A stretch of 64,000 nt of DNA. Source: Xanthobacter aminoxidans (lineage in GTDB: Bacteria > Pseudomonadota > Alphaproteobacteria > Rhizobiales > Xanthobacteraceae). Each line of letters begins with the position of its first letter. Within the stretch, counting starts at the first letter, position 1. The DNA lies in assembly GCF_023571765.1 (NCBI RefSeq), contig NZ_JAMJXC010000006.1, positions 124,001-188,000 on the forward strand, written 5' to 3'. This document shows, one piece after another, positions 37,713-48,036 of the stretch. The notes beneath the pieces were generated by a model. It worked only from the letters and a program-made list of their open reading frames with translations, was not told the origin of the DNA and ran no database searches. Both the position numbers and the translations under genes were made by a program.

Positions 37713-39050
37713 TCAGGCCGCTGCCCGCCGCGAGAATCGCGCGCGGATGGAGGCGCCGAGCGCCGTCAGCGCCGCCGGCGGGGCGAGGCGGATCCAGCCC
37801 TGGAGCACCATGGCGCAGATGATGACGGTGACGATGGGCAGCGCATAGATCAGCGGCACCGCGGCGGCGTTGGCCTTCAACTGACCGGCGATGGCGAAAT
37901 TGCCGATCTGCACCAGCCCCATGGCGGGGATGATGGAGGTGAGCGCCGCGCCCCGGCTCTGGCGGGTGGTGCGCGGCTGGGCCAGCGCCGCGGCGGCGAT
38001 GGCGAAGAAGGCCATGGGATAGAGCCCCGCCGAGAGGCGCTTGTGCAGCTCCTCCCGATATCGTCCGGGGAAAAAGCGGACATACATGTCCTCGGCCGGC
38101 GGGTTCATCACATAGGACAGCGGCCGCTCCATGGGCTTGATGTCCACGCCCTTGTTGTCCGGCGCCAGCGACGACAGATCGAAGGCGTAGCGCTGGAACT
38201 CCACCACCGAGGAATTGGCGGCCTTGCTGTCGGAGCGTCCCTGCTTCTGGTCACCGGCCGGGGTTGCGGGAGCCGCCGGGGCGGGCGCGGACGAATCGGC
38301 GGGTTTGGTGGCCTGTCCCCCCCCGTTCTGGGCGGCGAGCTTGGCACGGGCGGCGGCGCGGGCCTCCTCGGGCGTCGGCTGGGGCGTCGCCTCGGTCTTC
38401 CAGAGGTCGCCGCCACGCCGGTGAATGGAGCCGTTCTCCAGCACCAGGAAGATGCCGGCCTTGCTCTCGACGATCTGGCCGCGATCCGCGAGGTAGGTGG
38501 AAACCTCCTTCTCGCGGGCGTCATTGATGAAGATGCCGCGCATCACGCCGTTGGCGGAGCGCTCGCGCACGTGGAAGACGAGGCCCTGCGTCAGGTTCAC
38601 GAAGCGGCCGGGCTGGGCGACGAAGGACACCACGTCCGCGCGCACCTTCGTCACCTGCTCGCGGAAGCTGGTGAGGCTGGCCGGCACCACGTGGACGGCG
38701 AGGGAGGAGCAGAACAGGGAGACGAGAATCGCCAGCAGGATGAGCGGGCGCAGCAGGCGCCACGGCCCCATGCCGGCGGCCGCCATCACCACGATCTCGC
38801 TGTCGCCGTTGAGCTTCAGCAGCGTGTAGGCGGTGGCGATGAACAGAGCGGCGGGCGCGATCACCAGCACCAGGGTCGGCATGGTGAGGCTGGTGATGGC
38901 GATGAAGGCGATGATGGTCTGGCCCTGGCTGGTCACCAGATCGAGCTGGCGCAGTGCCTGCGTCGCCCAGATCATCCCGGCGAGCACGACCACGACCCCC
39001 AGGAAGGCGACAGCCGCCGTGGAGAAGATGTAGCGATCCAGACGGCCCAT
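37713..39050 (-). CDS. lptF: LPS export permease LptF
   Basis: This is the partner membrane subunit of LptG. The 445-residue protein opens with RLDRYIFSTAAVAFLGVVVVL and has further helices near residues 50-80 and 100-120 and at the C-terminus. The periplasmic jellyroll lies between. An insertion of about 60 residues rich in Ala, Pro, Gln, Ser and Lys (residues ~220-280) sits within this periplasmic part, just after LENGSIHRRGG; it makes the protein longer than the typical ~370-390 residues. GTG precedes the ATG directly; I chose the ATG at 39050. First gene of the LPS-export operon. Confidence 0.93.
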   Translation of the reverse strand: MGRLDRYIFSTAAVAFLGVVVVLAGMIWATQALRQLDLVTSQGQTIIAFIAITSLTMPTLVLVIAPAALFIATAYTLLKLNGDSEIVVMAAAGMGPWRLLRPLILLAILVSLFCSSLAVHVVPASLTSFREQVTKVRADVVSFVAQPGRFVNLTQGLVFHVRERSANGVMRGIFINDAREKEVSTYLADRGQIVESKAGIFLVLENGSIHRRGGDLWKTEATPQPTPEEARAAARAKLAAQNGGGQATKPADSSAPAPAAPATPAGDQKQGRSDSKAANSSVVEFQRYAFDLSSLAPDNKGVDIKPMERPLSYVMNPPAEDMYVRFFPGRYREELHKRLSAGLYPMAFFAIAAAALAQPRTTRQSRGAALTSIIPAMGLVQIGNFAIAGQLKANAAAVPLIYALPIVTVIICAMVLQGWIRLAPPAALTALGASIRARFSRRAAA

Positions 39051-39188
39051 CACAGCATGCCTTTAAATGCGCGGAGCCGCCCCCTCACTCGCATGTCGAT
39101 CGACAGCGCGCTCTGGATAGCCGGAAGCCGTCCGCCGCGCAAATGTCCGTGGGGAAAGGCTCGCTCTTCCCCTGTGAATGGCCACGCC

Positions 39189-41285
39189 TCAGCCGGCGCG
39201 GCCAACCGTTCTCAGGGCAAAGAGGTAGACGAGGGCGACCTCGTCCAGCCGGTCGAACCGCCCGGCGGCGCCGCCATGGCCCGCATCCATGTTGGTCCGC
39301 AGCAGGATCGGCCGGGCTCCGGTATCCGCCGCCCGCAGCCGCGCCACCCATTTCGCCGGCTCCCAATAGGTGACGCGCGGATCGGTGAGCCCGGCGAGGG
39401 CGAAGATGGAGGGGTAGGCCTGGGCCTTCACATTATCCACCGGCGAATAGCTCCGGATTCGGTGAAAGGCCGCTTCGTCGGCGATGGGATTGCCCCACTC
39501 CGGCCATTCCGGCGGGGTGAGGGGCAGGGTGTCGTCCAGCATGGTCGTGAGAACGTCCACGAACGGCACCTCGGCGACGATGCCGGCGAACAGGTCGGGC
39601 CGGAGATTCGCCACCGCCCCCATCAGCATGCCGCCCGCGGAGCCACCTTGGGCGATGATGCGCTCGGGCCGGGTGAAGCCCTCGGCGACCAGATGCTCCG
39701 CCGCGGCGACGAAGTCGGTGAAGGTGTTGGTCTTCTTCGCCAGCTTGCCGTCGGCATACCAGCGCCAGCCCTTGTCCGTGCCGCCACGGATATGGGCGAT
39801 GGCATAGATGAAGCTGCGATCCACCAGCGACAGCCGGTTGGTGGCGAAGCCGGCGGGAATGGTGATTCCGTAAGCGCCATAACCGTAGAGCAGCAGCGGG
39901 GCGGAGCCGTCGAGCGGCGTGTCCTTGTGGTAGAGCAGGGAGACCGGCACGGTTTCGCCGTCCGGTGCCGGGGCCATCAGGCGGCGCGTCACATACTGCG
40001 CCGGGTCGTGGCCGGAGGGCACTTCCTGCCGCTTCAGCATCTCGCGTCGGCGGCTCGCCATGTCATAGTCCCACACCTCGGACGGGGTGGTCATGGAGGC
40101 ATAGGTGAAGCGCAACTGGGTGGTGTCGAAGGCGTATCCCGCCGACATGCCCAGCGCATAGGCCTCCTCGTCGAAGGCGATGGCGTGTTCCGCGCCGTCG
40201 GCCAGCGCCCGGATGACGATGCGCGGCAGCCCGCCTTCGCGCTCAAGGCGCGCCATGTGGCCGCTGAACACCGTGTGGCTCAGGATCATGCAGCCCGGGC
40301 GATGCGGGACGAGATCGACCCAGTGCTCCCGCCCCGGCGTGGCGACGGGGGCCGTGGTGATCTTGAAATCCTCGGCACCGTCCGCATTGGTCAGGAAGAT
40401 CAGGGTATCGACGCCGCCAAGGTCGGGGTGGTGCTCCACCTCGTAGCGCACGCCCTCGGTGCGCGGCGCGATGCAGCGCGGGGCGGCGGCCGGGTCCTGA
40501 AGGTCCAGAAGGTGGACCTCGGACGTCTCGTGGTCGCCGCAGGCAATCAGCCCGTAACGGCGGGACTGGGTTTCCCCCAGGGAGACGAAGAAGCCCTTGT
40601 CCGGCTCCTCGTAGATCAGCGTGTCCGTCTCCGGCGCCGTGCCGAGGACATGGCGGAAGACGAGGGACGGGCGGTGCTCGGCATCCCGGCGGATGTAATA
40701 GAGCACGCTGCCGTCGGCGCTCCACAGGAGGTCGCCGGTGGTCTCCTCGATGGCGTCGGGAAGGTCGGCACCGGTCGCGAGGTCGCGGACGCGAAGGGAA
40801 TAGAGTTCGGAGCCGGAGGTGTCGGCGGAATAGGCGAGGCGGCGGTGATCGGCGCTGTGCCGCCAGTGGCCAAAGTGAAAATAGGCCTTGCCCGCGGCTT
40901 CCCTGTCGCCGTCGAGGAGGATGGCCTCCGCCCCGTCCGGCAAAGCCTTGCGGCAGGCGAGGGGGTGCTGGCCCCCCTCCCGGTGGCGGGAATAATAGGC
41001 GAAGGGGCCGTCCGGCGCGGGCACGGAGGAATCATCCTCCTTGATGCGCCCGCGCATCTCGGCGACCAGCTTCCCCTTGAGATCGCCGAGCGGGGCGAAC
41101 CAGGCGTCCGCATAGGCATTCTCGGCCTCGAGGTAGGCCCGGATGTCGACGTCGAGCACGGACGGGTCGCGCATGACGGCGCGCCAGTTGTCGGCGCGCA
41201 GCCAGGCGTAGTCATCGGTGAGGGAAAGGCCGTGGACGGTGCGGGTCGACGGACGGCGAGGGGCGCGCGGCGGCTCAGACGCCAC
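39189..41285 (-). CDS. ptrB: Oligopeptidase B / prolyl oligopeptidase family serine peptidase
   Basis: A 698-residue S9-family peptidase that cuts small peptides, in the oligopeptidase B case after basic residues. The first ~400 residues form a seven-bladed propeller ([39 protein letters not shown]). The C-terminal hydrolase has the nucleophile motif [15 protein letters not shown], the catalytic Asp region [15 protein letters not shown] and His in TNMDAGHGG. The start overlaps the msrB end by 11 bp, so the two are probably cotranscribed. No signal peptide, so it is cytoplasmic. Confidence 0.93.
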   Translation of the reverse strand: MASEPPRAPRRPSTRTVHGLSLTDDYAWLRADNWRAVMRDPSVLDVDIRAYLEAENAYADAWFAPLGDLKGKLVAEMRGRIKEDDSSVPAPDGPFAYYSRHREGGQHPLACRKALPDGAEAILLDGDREAAGKAYFHFGHWRHSADHRRLAYSADTSGSELYSLRVRDLATGADLPDAIEETTGDLLWSADGSVLYYIRRDAEHRPSLVFRHVLGTAPETDTLIYEEPDKGFFVSLGETQSRRYGLIACGDHETSEVHLLDLQDPAAAPRCIAPRTEGVRYEVEHHPDLGGVDTLIFLTNADGAEDFKITTAPVATPGREHWVDLVPHRPGCMILSHTVFSGHMARLEREGGLPRIVIRALADGAEHAIAFDEEAYALGMSAGYAFDTTQLRFTYASMTTPSEVWDYDMASRRREMLKRQEVPSGHDPAQYVTRRLMAPAPDGETVPVSLLYHKDTPLDGSAPLLLYGYGAYGITIPAGFATNRLSLVDRSFIYAIAHIRGGTDKGWRWYADGKLAKKTNTFTDFVAAAEHLVAEGFTRPERIIAQGGSAGGMLMGAVANLRPDLFAGIVAEVPFVDVLTTMLDDTLPLTPPEWPEWGNPIADEAAFHRIRSYSPVDNVKAQAYPSIFALAGLTDPRVTYWEPAKWVARLRAADTGARPILLRTNMDAGHGGAAGRFDRLDEVALVYLFALRTVGRAG

Positions 41286-41718
41286 GGTCTGCCCCGTCGT
41301 CCGGTTTCAGGGAGAGGGCGGTGCCGTTCATGCAGAAACGCAGGCCGGTCGGCGCCGGGCCATCCGGAAAGACATGGCCGAGATGGCTGTCGCAGGATGC
41401 GCAGCGCACCTCGATGCGGCGCATGCCGTGGGAGACGTCCTCATGGGTCACGACCGCCTCCGGCGACACCGGCTGGAAGAAGCTCGGCCAGCCCGTACCG
41501 GAATTGTACTTGCTCTCGGAGCGGAACAGCGGCGTGCCGCAGGCGACACAGGAATAGAGGCCTGCGCGCTTCTCGTCCCAGTAGGGGCCGGTGAAGGCGC
41601 GCTCGGTGCCGGCCTGACGGGCGATTCGGAACTGCTCGGGCGTGAGGCAGGAGCGCCATTCGCTTTCGCTCTTCACGACCTTGGTGTGGTCCGCGTCGGA
41701 AGGGGCAGAGGTGGACAT
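41275..41718 (-). CDS. msrB: Peptide-methionine (R)-S-oxide reductase
   Basis: MsrB reduces methionine-R-sulfoxide in proteins with thioredoxin. The 147-residue protein has the two zinc CxxC pairs (CVACGTP and CASCDSH), the [12 protein letters not shown] segment, and the catalytic Cys in [13 protein letters not shown] chose ATG 41718 because family similarity begins there; the open upstream part is unrelated. It is the first gene of an operon with ptrB. Confidence 0.95.
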   Translation of the reverse strand: MSTSAPSDADHTKVVKSESEWRSCLTPEQFRIARQAGTERAFTGPYWDEKRAGLYSCVACGTPLFRSESKYNSGTGWPSFFQPVSPEAVVTHEDVSHGMRRIEVRCASCDSHLGHVFPDGPAPTGLRFCMNGTALSLKPDDGADRGV

Positions 41719-42231
41719 GGAAGAACCCCAGTCTGATTTGTCGCAGAGGTAGGCATTCCATATGGCGACGGCAAGGCTGCATGCGATCACACATGCGCGC
41801 GGCTGGGTCGAGGGGCGGGATGGCCCGGGCGGCAGCACGCCGGGTCGGTAGTGCAGATTTGCGATATTGCGACAAATCAAGAAGACGAGCCGTATTGCGG
41901 AAATATCGGTTGCAAAGTTGAAAACACGAAACTAACACAGACTTATAGCCGTCTTCGCAGCATCCGTGCGCGGGCGACTGTTCAGGGTACGTACACTGTC
42001 CGAGGTTCGTACACTGTGTGTCTGCGGACGAGCGCAGCGGGGCGCGGCGAAAGCGTCCTGGTGGTGCCTTGCGTCTTGGTGACGCCCTGGCAGCACTGGA
42101 CCCCACCTTGATCGCATACGCCGAGTTCTCCCGATCCGCCCGCCGATTGCATGTCCTGATTGTTCGGAAGCGCGAAACCTGACCGACCGCGCATTCGTCA
42201 TCTCACGCCATCTCAACGCGAAGCAGGTCCC
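41719..42231. other. Intergenic region between msrB and mucR
   Basis: This 513-bp divergent gap has lower G+C in its middle (41850-41950) and must hold the promoters of msrB (minus) and mucR (plus). A 14-bp direct repeat pair lies at 41986-42017 and is listed separately. I see no gene in it. A long leader for mucR is likely, as mucR genes often have AT-rich autoregulated upstream regions. Confidence 0.5.
41986..42017. promoter_or_regulatory. Direct repeat pair, possible regulator site
   Basis: GGTACGTACACTGT (41986-41999) and GGTTCGTACACTGT (42004-42017) differ by one base and are spaced 18 bp start to start, about 1.7 helix turns. The shared core GTACACTGT includes GTACACT, also part of the palindrome at 7733-7742. 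The pair lies about 215 bp before mucR. Confidence 0.45.
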
Positions 42232-42645
42232 ATGAGCGACACCACGGAACAGACGGCCTTCATCGAGCTCGCGACGGATATCATCTCCGCCTACGTCGGC
42301 AACAACACGGTTGCCGCGGCCGAGCTGCCGGCCCTCATCAACGACGTTTTCAACGCGCTCACGCGCCTCGGCACCGGCGAGGCGCCGGCCGACGCCGAGC
42401 CGCTGAAGCCGGCGGTGGCGGTGAAGCGTTCCGTGAACGCGGACTTCATCATCTGCCTGGAGGACGGCAAGAAGTTCAAGTCGCTGAAGCGCCACCTGCG
42501 CACGCGCTACGACATGACCCCCGAGCAGTATCGCGAGAAGTGGGGCCTGCCGGCCGACTATCCCATGGTCGCCCCCAACTATGCCGCCGCCCGCTCGGAG
42601 CTCGCCAAGCAGATGGGCCTCGGCCAGCAGCGCCGTCGCGGCTGA
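42232..42645 (+). CDS. mucR: MucR/Ros family zinc-finger transcriptional regulator
   Basis: A 137-residue regulator of the Ros/MucR family, which controls exopolysaccharide, motility and cell-cycle genes in rhizobia and Brucella by binding AT-rich DNA. The N-terminal ~70 residues hold the oligomerisation part ([14 protein letters not shown]). The DNA-binding part follows ([36 protein letters not shown]). The prokaryotic zinc finger has Cys and Asp (C-L-E-D) in place of two cysteines, and the second His of the usual H-x-x-x-H is Arg. It is a single gene followed by a terminator. I chose ATG 42232 where similarity begins. Confidence 0.92.
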   Translation: MSDTTEQTAFIELATDIISAYVGNNTVAAAELPALINDVFNALTRLGTGEAPADAEPLKPAVAVKRSVNADFIICLEDGKKFKSLKRHLRTRYDMTPEQYREKWGLPADYPMVAPNYAAARSELAKQMGLGQQRRRG

Positions 42646-42665
42646 AGCATTTCCCTCTCAAGCGG

Positions 42666-42696
42666 AAAGGCCCGGCGCAACGCGCCGGGCCTTTTT
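42666..42696 (+). terminator. Terminator after mucR
   Basis: AAGGCCCGGCGC and GCGCCGGGCCTT pair over 12 bp around AAC and are followed by a T-run. It starts 22 bp after the mucR stop and also faces the end of pckA. Confidence 0.85.
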
Positions 42697-42723
42697 GCGT
42701 CTGGAGCCTGCGAAGGCCGCCGC

Positions 42724-44382
42724 TCACTCGGCGGCGATGCGCACCTGGGGCTGGGCGTCGCGCACGGCGGCATCCACATGGGTCTCGAAGCGGGCGAAGT
42801 TCTCACGGAACATGTTCACCAGCCGCCGTGCGGTGGCGTCGAAGTCCGCCTTGTCCGCCCAGGTCTTGGACGGATAGAGGATGTGCGGTTCGATGCCCGG
42901 CACGGAGGTCGGCACCTCGAAGCCGAAATAGGGGTCGGTGCGGAACGAGGCGCCCTTGAGCGAGCCGTCCAGCACCGCGGTCAGCAGCGTGCGCGTGACC
43001 TTGATGGGCATGCGCCGGCCCGTGCCGAACTTGCCGCCGGTCCAGCCGGTGTTCACCAGCCAGCAGTCCACGCCATGTTCCGCGATGAGATCGCGCAGCA
43101 GATTGCCGTAGACGGAGGGATGGCGCGGCATGAAGGGGGCGCCGAAGCAGGTGGAGAAGGTGGCTTCCGGGTCCTTCACGCCCTTCTCGGTGCCCGCGAC
43201 CTTCGCGGTGTAGCCGGACAGGAAGTGATACATGGCCTGCGCCGGGCTCAGCCGCGCGATGGGCGGCAGCACGCCGAAGGCGTCGCAGGTGAGCATCACC
43301 ACATTCCTCGGCTGCCCCGCGCGGCCGGTGGGGCTGGCATTGGGGATGAAGGCGAGGGGATAGCAGGAGCGGGTATTCTCGGTGAGGCTGCCGTCGTCGA
43401 AATCCGGCACCCGCGTCACCTTGTCCAGCACCACATTCTCCAGCACCGTGCCGAAGCGGTTGGAGGCGGCGAAGATCTCGGGCTCGGCCTCGGCGGAGAG
43501 GCGGATGGTCTTGGCGTAGCAGCCGCCCTCGAAATTGAACACGCCGTCCTGGCTCCAGCCGTGCTCGTCGTCGCCGATGAGCGTGCGGTTGGGATCGGCG
43601 GACAGCGTGGTCTTGCCGGTGCCCGACAGGCCGAAGAACAGGCAGACGTCGCCCGCGTCGCCTACGTTCGCCGAGCAGTGCATGGGCATGATGCCCTTTT
43701 TCGGCAGGATGTAGTTGAGCGCGGTGAACACCGACTTCTTCATCTCGCCCGCATAGGACGAGTTGCCGATGAGCACGATGCCGCGGGTGAAGTCCACCGC
43801 GATCACCGTCTCCGAGCGAACCCCGTGGCGCGCCGGGTCGGCCTTGAAGGACGGCAGGTCGATGATGGTCATCTCCGGCACGAAGCCGTCCAGCTCGGCC
43901 CGTTCAGGGCGGCGCAGCATGGTGCGGATGAACAGGGAGTGCCACGCGAACTCGGTATAGACACGCACCTTGATGCGGGAGGCGGGATCGGCGCCGCCAT
44001 AAAGGTCCTGCGCGAACAGGGTCTTGTCCTCGGCCTCCTTCAGGAAGTCCTGATAGAGCGTCTCGAACTGCTCCGGCGTGATGGCGCCGTTATTGTCCCA
44101 CCAGACCTCGCCTTCAGTCGCGGCATCGCGCACCACGAACTTGTCCTTGGGGCTGCGGCCGGTGTGGGCGCCGGTCTCGGCCATCAGCGCGCCGCCGGAG
44201 GACAGGTGCCCTTCCTTGTGCGCGAGCGCATGCTCGTAGAGCTCGGGCTCGAGCAGATTCCAGTGGACCGCCGTAAGATGCTTGAGGCCGAAAGTGTCCG
44301 CGCCGCAGGCGCTGTTCCGGTGACCGGTTTCGAGCACGGAAGATTCCTCCACAGTTCCCGCCGGCGTGACGCCGGCATTCAT
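42724..44382 (-). CDS. pckA: Phosphoenolpyruvate carboxykinase (ATP)
   Basis: PckA turns oxaloacetate and ATP into phosphoenolpyruvate and CO2, the first step of gluconeogenesis from C4 acids. The 552-residue protein has TGRSPKDKF near residue 75, the P-loop [11 protein letters not shown] (251-261), the metal site [10 protein letters not shown], and NTGWTGG near the C-terminus. In rhizobia pckA lies beside chvI/chvG, as here, and responds to that system and to growth on succinate or sugars. It is transcribed away from chvI, with the HugZ-like gene between. Confidence 0.96.
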   Translation of the reverse strand: MNAGVTPAGTVEESSVLETGHRNSACGADTFGLKHLTAVHWNLLEPELYEHALAHKEGHLSSGGALMAETGAHTGRSPKDKFVVRDAATEGEVWWDNNGAITPEQFETLYQDFLKEAEDKTLFAQDLYGGADPASRIKVRVYTEFAWHSLFIRTMLRRPERAELDGFVPEMTIIDLPSFKADPARHGVRSETVIAVDFTRGIVLIGNSSYAGEMKKSVFTALNYILPKKGIMPMHCSANVGDAGDVCLFFGLSGTGKTTLSADPNRTLIGDDEHGWSQDGVFNFEGGCYAKTIRLSAEAEPEIFAASNRFGTVLENVVLDKVTRVPDFDDGSLTENTRSCYPLAFIPNASPTGRAGQPRNVVMLTCDAFGVLPPIARLSPAQAMYHFLSGYTAKVAGTEKGVKDPEATFSTCFGAPFMPRHPSVYGNLLRDLIAEHGVDCWLVNTGWTGGKFGTGRRMPIKVTRTLLTAVLDGSLKGASFRTDPYFGFEVPTSVPGIEPHILYPSKTWADKADFDATARRLVNMFRENFARFETHVDAAVRDAQPQVRIAAE

Positions 44383-44522
44383 CCGCCGTCCCGCTCTCGT
44401 AGAGTTATGCGGGCGGTGTCGGGCCGGGGACGTCTTTGCGCATCCCTCGAAGCCGCGTCGCGCACGCTAGAGGGAGTTGAGCGCCAAGGAAACTCCGACA
44501 AACGGAGGCTAAACGTTTAAAT

Positions 44523-45239
44523 TCAGGCCGCAGTTCCACGCCGTGCGTCGTTCACCAGCTTCACCAGTTCTTGCCGCACTGCAGCAAGGTCTTCCACCCG
44601 TCTGGTAAAGTCGAGCCGGCGCACGAGATCGCCGCAGATCAGTTCGCACCCCTCGGGATCGAGGGAGAGCAGGCGCCAGTCGCCCTCCGGCGCGCCGAGG
44701 AGCACGGTGGCGTAGAGGCGCACGGCATCGGCATGGTCCGCATTCATGTGTGCGATCACGCCGTCCACCCCTTCGGCCAGCGCCTCCGCCCCCTGCCAGC
44801 CGGTGAGCAGCTTTTCCCCCGGCACGTCCACGATGCGGCCGAAGCCCTCGACCAGGTGCGCCTCGGTGATGTCGATGGCGTAAAAGGCGAAATCCGTGAA
44901 ATCCGCATATCCCGCCGCCGCTTCGTGCCGGGCGAGATAGCGCGCGCGGACCTCCGGGGCAGGGGCGGGGACGATGCGGCCGATGAGGCTGGCGCGGGGC
45001 GCGTTCAGCGGGTCCTCGGCGCCGGCCGCCGAGACAAGGAGGGAGACGCGGGCATCGCCCGCGATGTTGCGGGTGTGCCGGGCGAGGCGGGAGATGAGCA
45101 GGGTCGGGCGGCCCTCCGGGTCCGTGGAGATTGCCACCAGAGAGGCGTAGGGGGTGCCGTCACCCTCCAGCGTTGCAAGGGCGCCGAAGCGGGCCTCGCG
45201 CACGAGGTGGCGGACGGCGGTCGCGGACGGCTTGGTCAT
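44523..45239 (-). CDS. HugZ-like FMN/heme-binding protein (pyridoxamine-phosphate-oxidase fold + DUF2470)
   Basis: A 238-residue protein. The N-terminal split-barrel flavin domain covers residues ~5-135 (AVRHLVREARFGALATLEGDGTPYASLVAI ... LISRLARHTRNIAGDARVSLLV). The C-terminal DUF2470 domain holds VIAHMNADHADAVRLYA, whose His pair binds heme in HugZ/HutZ-type heme-degrading enzymes. A role in heme use or FMN-dependent redox reactions is inferred. I chose ATG 45239, preceded by GGAGGAGCC. It precedes pckA, separated by 140 bp. Confidence 0.85.
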   Translation of the reverse strand: MTKPSATAVRHLVREARFGALATLEGDGTPYASLVAISTDPEGRPTLLISRLARHTRNIAGDARVSLLVSAAGAEDPLNAPRASLIGRIVPAPAPEVRARYLARHEAAAGYADFTDFAFYAIDITEAHLVEGFGRIVDVPGEKLLTGWQGAEALAEGVDGVIAHMNADHADAVRLYATVLLGAPEGDWRLLSLDPEGCELICGDLVRRLDFTRRVEDLAAVRQELVKLVNDARRGTAA

Positions 45240-45543
45240 GGGGCTCCTCCTGCGGGGCGGTGCCACGATGCTCCGGCGCGGCGGCCGGGCGCAAGGGGAG
45301 GAGCGCAACCGGACGCCCGAACCTTCCGTAAGGGACGCACGGAAACGGAAAGCTTGATTAAGGGTATTCGGCGGCCGCCATTTGGTGTCGGTGGAGAATC
45401 CCGCTATTTTGCGTCGATCGAGTCTTGTGTGTCACATTTCGGCCACGCGAACGCGGTTCACCGCAGTGAGAGGCCGCAACAGATGGCTGGCTTGAAGGCC
45501 CGTGTTCAACGGTCCGCTTTCCGGACGGCTTTAAAGAGGTGTC
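45240..45543. other. Promoter region between the HugZ-like gene and chvI
   Basis: This 304-bp divergent stretch must carry the promoters of the HugZ-like gene (minus) and chvI (plus). I see a small dyad GTCCG/CGGAC near 45511-45526, just before the AAAGAGGTG ribosome-binding site of chvI. No gene and no convincing -35/-10 pair are seen. Confidence 0.45.
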
Positions 45544-46242
45544 ATGCCCACGATCGCCCTCGTCGACGACGACCGCAACATCCTGACCTCGGTCTCCATC
45601 GCTCTGGAGGCGGAGGGCTACCGCATCGACACCTACACGGACGGCGCCTCGGCCCTGGACGGGTTCAAGACCAACCCGCCGGACCTCGCCATCCTCGACA
45701 TCAAGATGCCCCGCATGGACGGCATGGAGCTGCTCCGCCGCCTGCGCCAGAAGACCGACATGCCGGTGATCTTCCTCACCTCCAAGGACGAGGAGATCGA
45801 CGAGCTGTTCGGCCTGAAGATGGGCGCCGACGATTTCATCAAGAAGCCCTTCTCCCAGCGCCTGCTGGTGGAACGGGTGAAGGCGGTGCTGCGCCGCGCC
45901 GGCGCCAAGGACGGTGCCGCCCCGCGCGAAGTGGACAGCGCCAAGGTGCTGGAGCGCGGCAACCTGCGCATGGACCCGGAGCGCCACACCTGCACCTGGA
46001 AGGCCGAGCCGGTGACGCTCACCGTCACCGAGTTCCTGATCCTCCAGGCGCTCGCCCAGCGCCCGGGCGTGGTCAAGAGCCGCAACGCCCTCATGGACGC
46101 GGCCTATGACGATCAGGTCTATGTGGACGACCGCACCATCGACAGCCACATCAAGCGGCTGCGCAAGAAATTCAAGTCGGTGGACGATTCGTTCGAGATG
46201 ATCGAGACCCTGTACGGCGTCGGCTACCGGTTCAAGGAGTGA
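45544..46242 (+). CDS. chvI: Response regulator ChvI (OmpR family)
   Basis: A 232-residue two-component regulator. The receiver domain has Asp52 ([17 protein letters not shown]), the acidic VDDDRN, Thr/Ser in [10 protein letters not shown] and Lys in [11 protein letters not shown]. The C-terminal winged helix (residues ~135-230; [52 protein letters not shown]) binds DNA. With ChvG it governs envelope stress, acid response, exopolysaccharide and carbon use, and is needed for host interaction in rhizobia and Agrobacterium. chvG follows after 31 bp. Ribosome-binding site AGAGGTG. Confidence 0.95.
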   Translation: MPTIALVDDDRNILTSVSIALEAEGYRIDTYTDGASALDGFKTNPPDLAILDIKMPRMDGMELLRRLRQKTDMPVIFLTSKDEEIDELFGLKMGADDFIKKPFSQRLLVERVKAVLRRAGAKDGAAPREVDSAKVLERGNLRMDPERHTCTWKAEPVTLTVTEFLILQALAQRPGVVKSRNALMDAAYDDQVYVDDRTIDSHIKRLRKKFKSVDDSFEMIETLYGVGYRFKE

Positions 46243-46273
46243 TCCGGGCCGCGCGCGGCAGGTTCGGCACCAC

Positions 46274-48034
46274 ATGACGGTCGAGACCAACGAGGCGCCG
46301 CTGGAGCGTCCGAGCGAGCCGGCGGGCATTCTCGCCACCGTTCGGCGCGTGCGTCGCTTCGTGGCGTTCAAGGGCTTCTCGTCGCTCACGCGGCGCATCG
46401 TGCTCCTGAACCTCGCGGGCCTGTGCGCGCTGGTCTCCGGCATCCTCTATCTCTCGGAATTCCGCTCCGGCCTCATCGACGCGCGCATCCAGAGCCTTCT
46501 GGTGCAGGGCGAGATCATCGCCGCCGCCATCGCCTCCTCGGCGCAGGTCGAGACCAACGCCATCACGCTCGACCCCGACCGCCTGCTGGAATTGCAGGCG
46601 GGAGAGAGCTACGGCCCCGAGGACGGCTTCGCGCCGCTGGAATTCCCCATCAATCCCGAGCGCGTGGCCCCGGTGCTGCGCCGCCTCGTCGGCCCGACCC
46701 GGACCCGCGCCCGCATCTATGACCGGGAAGGCCAACTGCTGCTGGATTCCCGCTCGCTCTATTCCCGCGGCGAGATCCTGCGCTTCGACCTGCCCTCGCC
46801 CAATGAGCCCAAGCCCGGGTTCCTGGAGCGCGCGTGGCTCGGCATCCAGCTCTGGCTCGGCCGTGGCGACCTGCCGCTCTACCGCGAAATGGGGCCGCAG
46901 GCCGGCAAGAACTATCCGGAGGTCGCCTCCGCCGCGCTCGGCACCAAGGCCAGCGAGGTGCGGGTGGACGAGCGCGGGCAGGTGGTGGTCTCGGTCGCCG
47001 TGCCCATCCAGCGCTTCCGCGCCATCCTTGGCGTGCTGCTGCTCTCCACCCAGAGCGGCGAGATCGATGCGGCGGTGAAGGCCGAGCGCTTCGTCATCGT
47101 CCGCGTCTTCCTGGTGGCGGCGGCGGTGATGGTGCTGCTCTCCGTGCTGCTGGCCGGCACCATCGCCGATCCCGTGCGCAAGCTCGCCGCCGCGGCGGAG
47201 CGGGTGCGCCGGCGCATCAAGACCCGGGTGGAAATTCCTGATTTCACCGCCCGCGCCGACGAGATCGGCCACCTCTCCGGCGCCCTGCGCGACATGACGA
47301 GCGCGCTCTACAACCGCATCGAGGCCATCGAGAGCTTCGCGGCGGACGTGGCGCACGAATTGAAGAATCCGCTTACCTCCCTGCGCAGCGCGGTGGAGAC
47401 GCTGCCTCTGGCCAAAACCGATTCCTCCCGCTCGCGCCTGCTGGAGGTGATCCAGCATGACGTGAAGCGTCTCGACCGCCTCATCTCCGACATTTCCGAC
47501 GCCAGCCGCCTGGACGCGGAGCTGCAACGGCAGGAAGCCGTGACGGTGGACCTGAAGCAGCTTCTGGAGATGGTGGTGGGCCTCGCCCAAGACGTGCGCA
47601 AGGATGACGGGGTCAGCGTTTCCCTCACCTTCGATCGCGCGGCGGGGGCGCCGCAGGACTACAACATCGCCGGCCACTCCTCGCGCCTCGGCCAGGTGGT
47701 GGACAATCTCGTCTCCAACGCCCGCTCCTTCTCGCCGCAAGGTAGTTCCGTGCGCGTCACCTGCCGCCGCCTCAAGGACGGGGCGGAGATTACGGTGGAC
47801 GACGATGGCCCGGGCATTCGCCCAGACGCCCTCTCGCGCATCTTCGAGCGCTTCTACACGGATCGCCCGCACCAGGGCTTCGGCCAGAATTCCGGCCTCG
47901 GCCTCTCCATCTCGCGGCAGATCGTGGAAGCCCACGGCGGGCGCATCTGGGCCGAGAACCGCACCGCCACCGATCCCGATGGCACCCCCCACGTCACCGG
48001 CGCGCGCTTCGTCGTGCGCCTGCCCACCGGCTGA
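46274..48034 (+). CDS. chvG: Sensor histidine kinase ChvG
   Basis: A 586-residue inner-membrane kinase. Two membrane helices (residues ~40-62, RIVLLNLAGLCALVSGILYL, and ~275-300, IVRVFLVAAAVMVLLSVLLAG) enclose a periplasmic sensor of ~210 residues. A HAMP linker, the H-box SFAADVAHELKNPLTSLRSAVE with the phosphorylated His, and the ATPase boxes (N-box VDNLVSNARSFS, DDDGPGIRPDALSRIFERFYT, GLGLSISRQIVEAHGG) follow. In other rhizobia the periplasmic repressor ExoR controls it. hprK starts 2 bp after its stop, linking the two systems in one operon. Confidence 0.95.
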   Translation: MTVETNEAPLERPSEPAGILATVRRVRRFVAFKGFSSLTRRIVLLNLAGLCALVSGILYLSEFRSGLIDARIQSLLVQGEIIAAAIASSAQVETNAITLDPDRLLELQAGESYGPEDGFAPLEFPINPERVAPVLRRLVGPTRTRARIYDREGQLLLDSRSLYSRGEILRFDLPSPNEPKPGFLERAWLGIQLWLGRGDLPLYREMGPQAGKNYPEVASAALGTKASEVRVDERGQVVVSVAVPIQRFRAILGVLLLSTQSGEIDAAVKAERFVIVRVFLVAAAVMVLLSVLLAGTIADPVRKLAAAAERVRRRIKTRVEIPDFTARADEIGHLSGALRDMTSALYNRIEAIESFAADVAHELKNPLTSLRSAVETLPLAKTDSSRSRLLEVIQHDVKRLDRLISDISDASRLDAELQRQEAVTVDLKQLLEMVVGLAQDVRKDDGVSVSLTFDRAAGAPQDYNIAGHSSRLGQVVDNLVSNARSFSPQGSSVRVTCRRLKDGAEITVDDDGPGIRPDALSRIFERFYTDRPHQGFGQNSGLGLSISRQIVEAHGGRIWAENRTATDPDGTPHVTGARFVVRLPTG

Positions 48035-48036
48035 CC

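Noticed and set aside
38043..41594. Long plus-strand open frame opposite lptF and ptrB
   Set aside because: It spans two genuine minus-strand genes and their gap, with low-complexity Gly/Arg/His composition. It is a product of high G+C.
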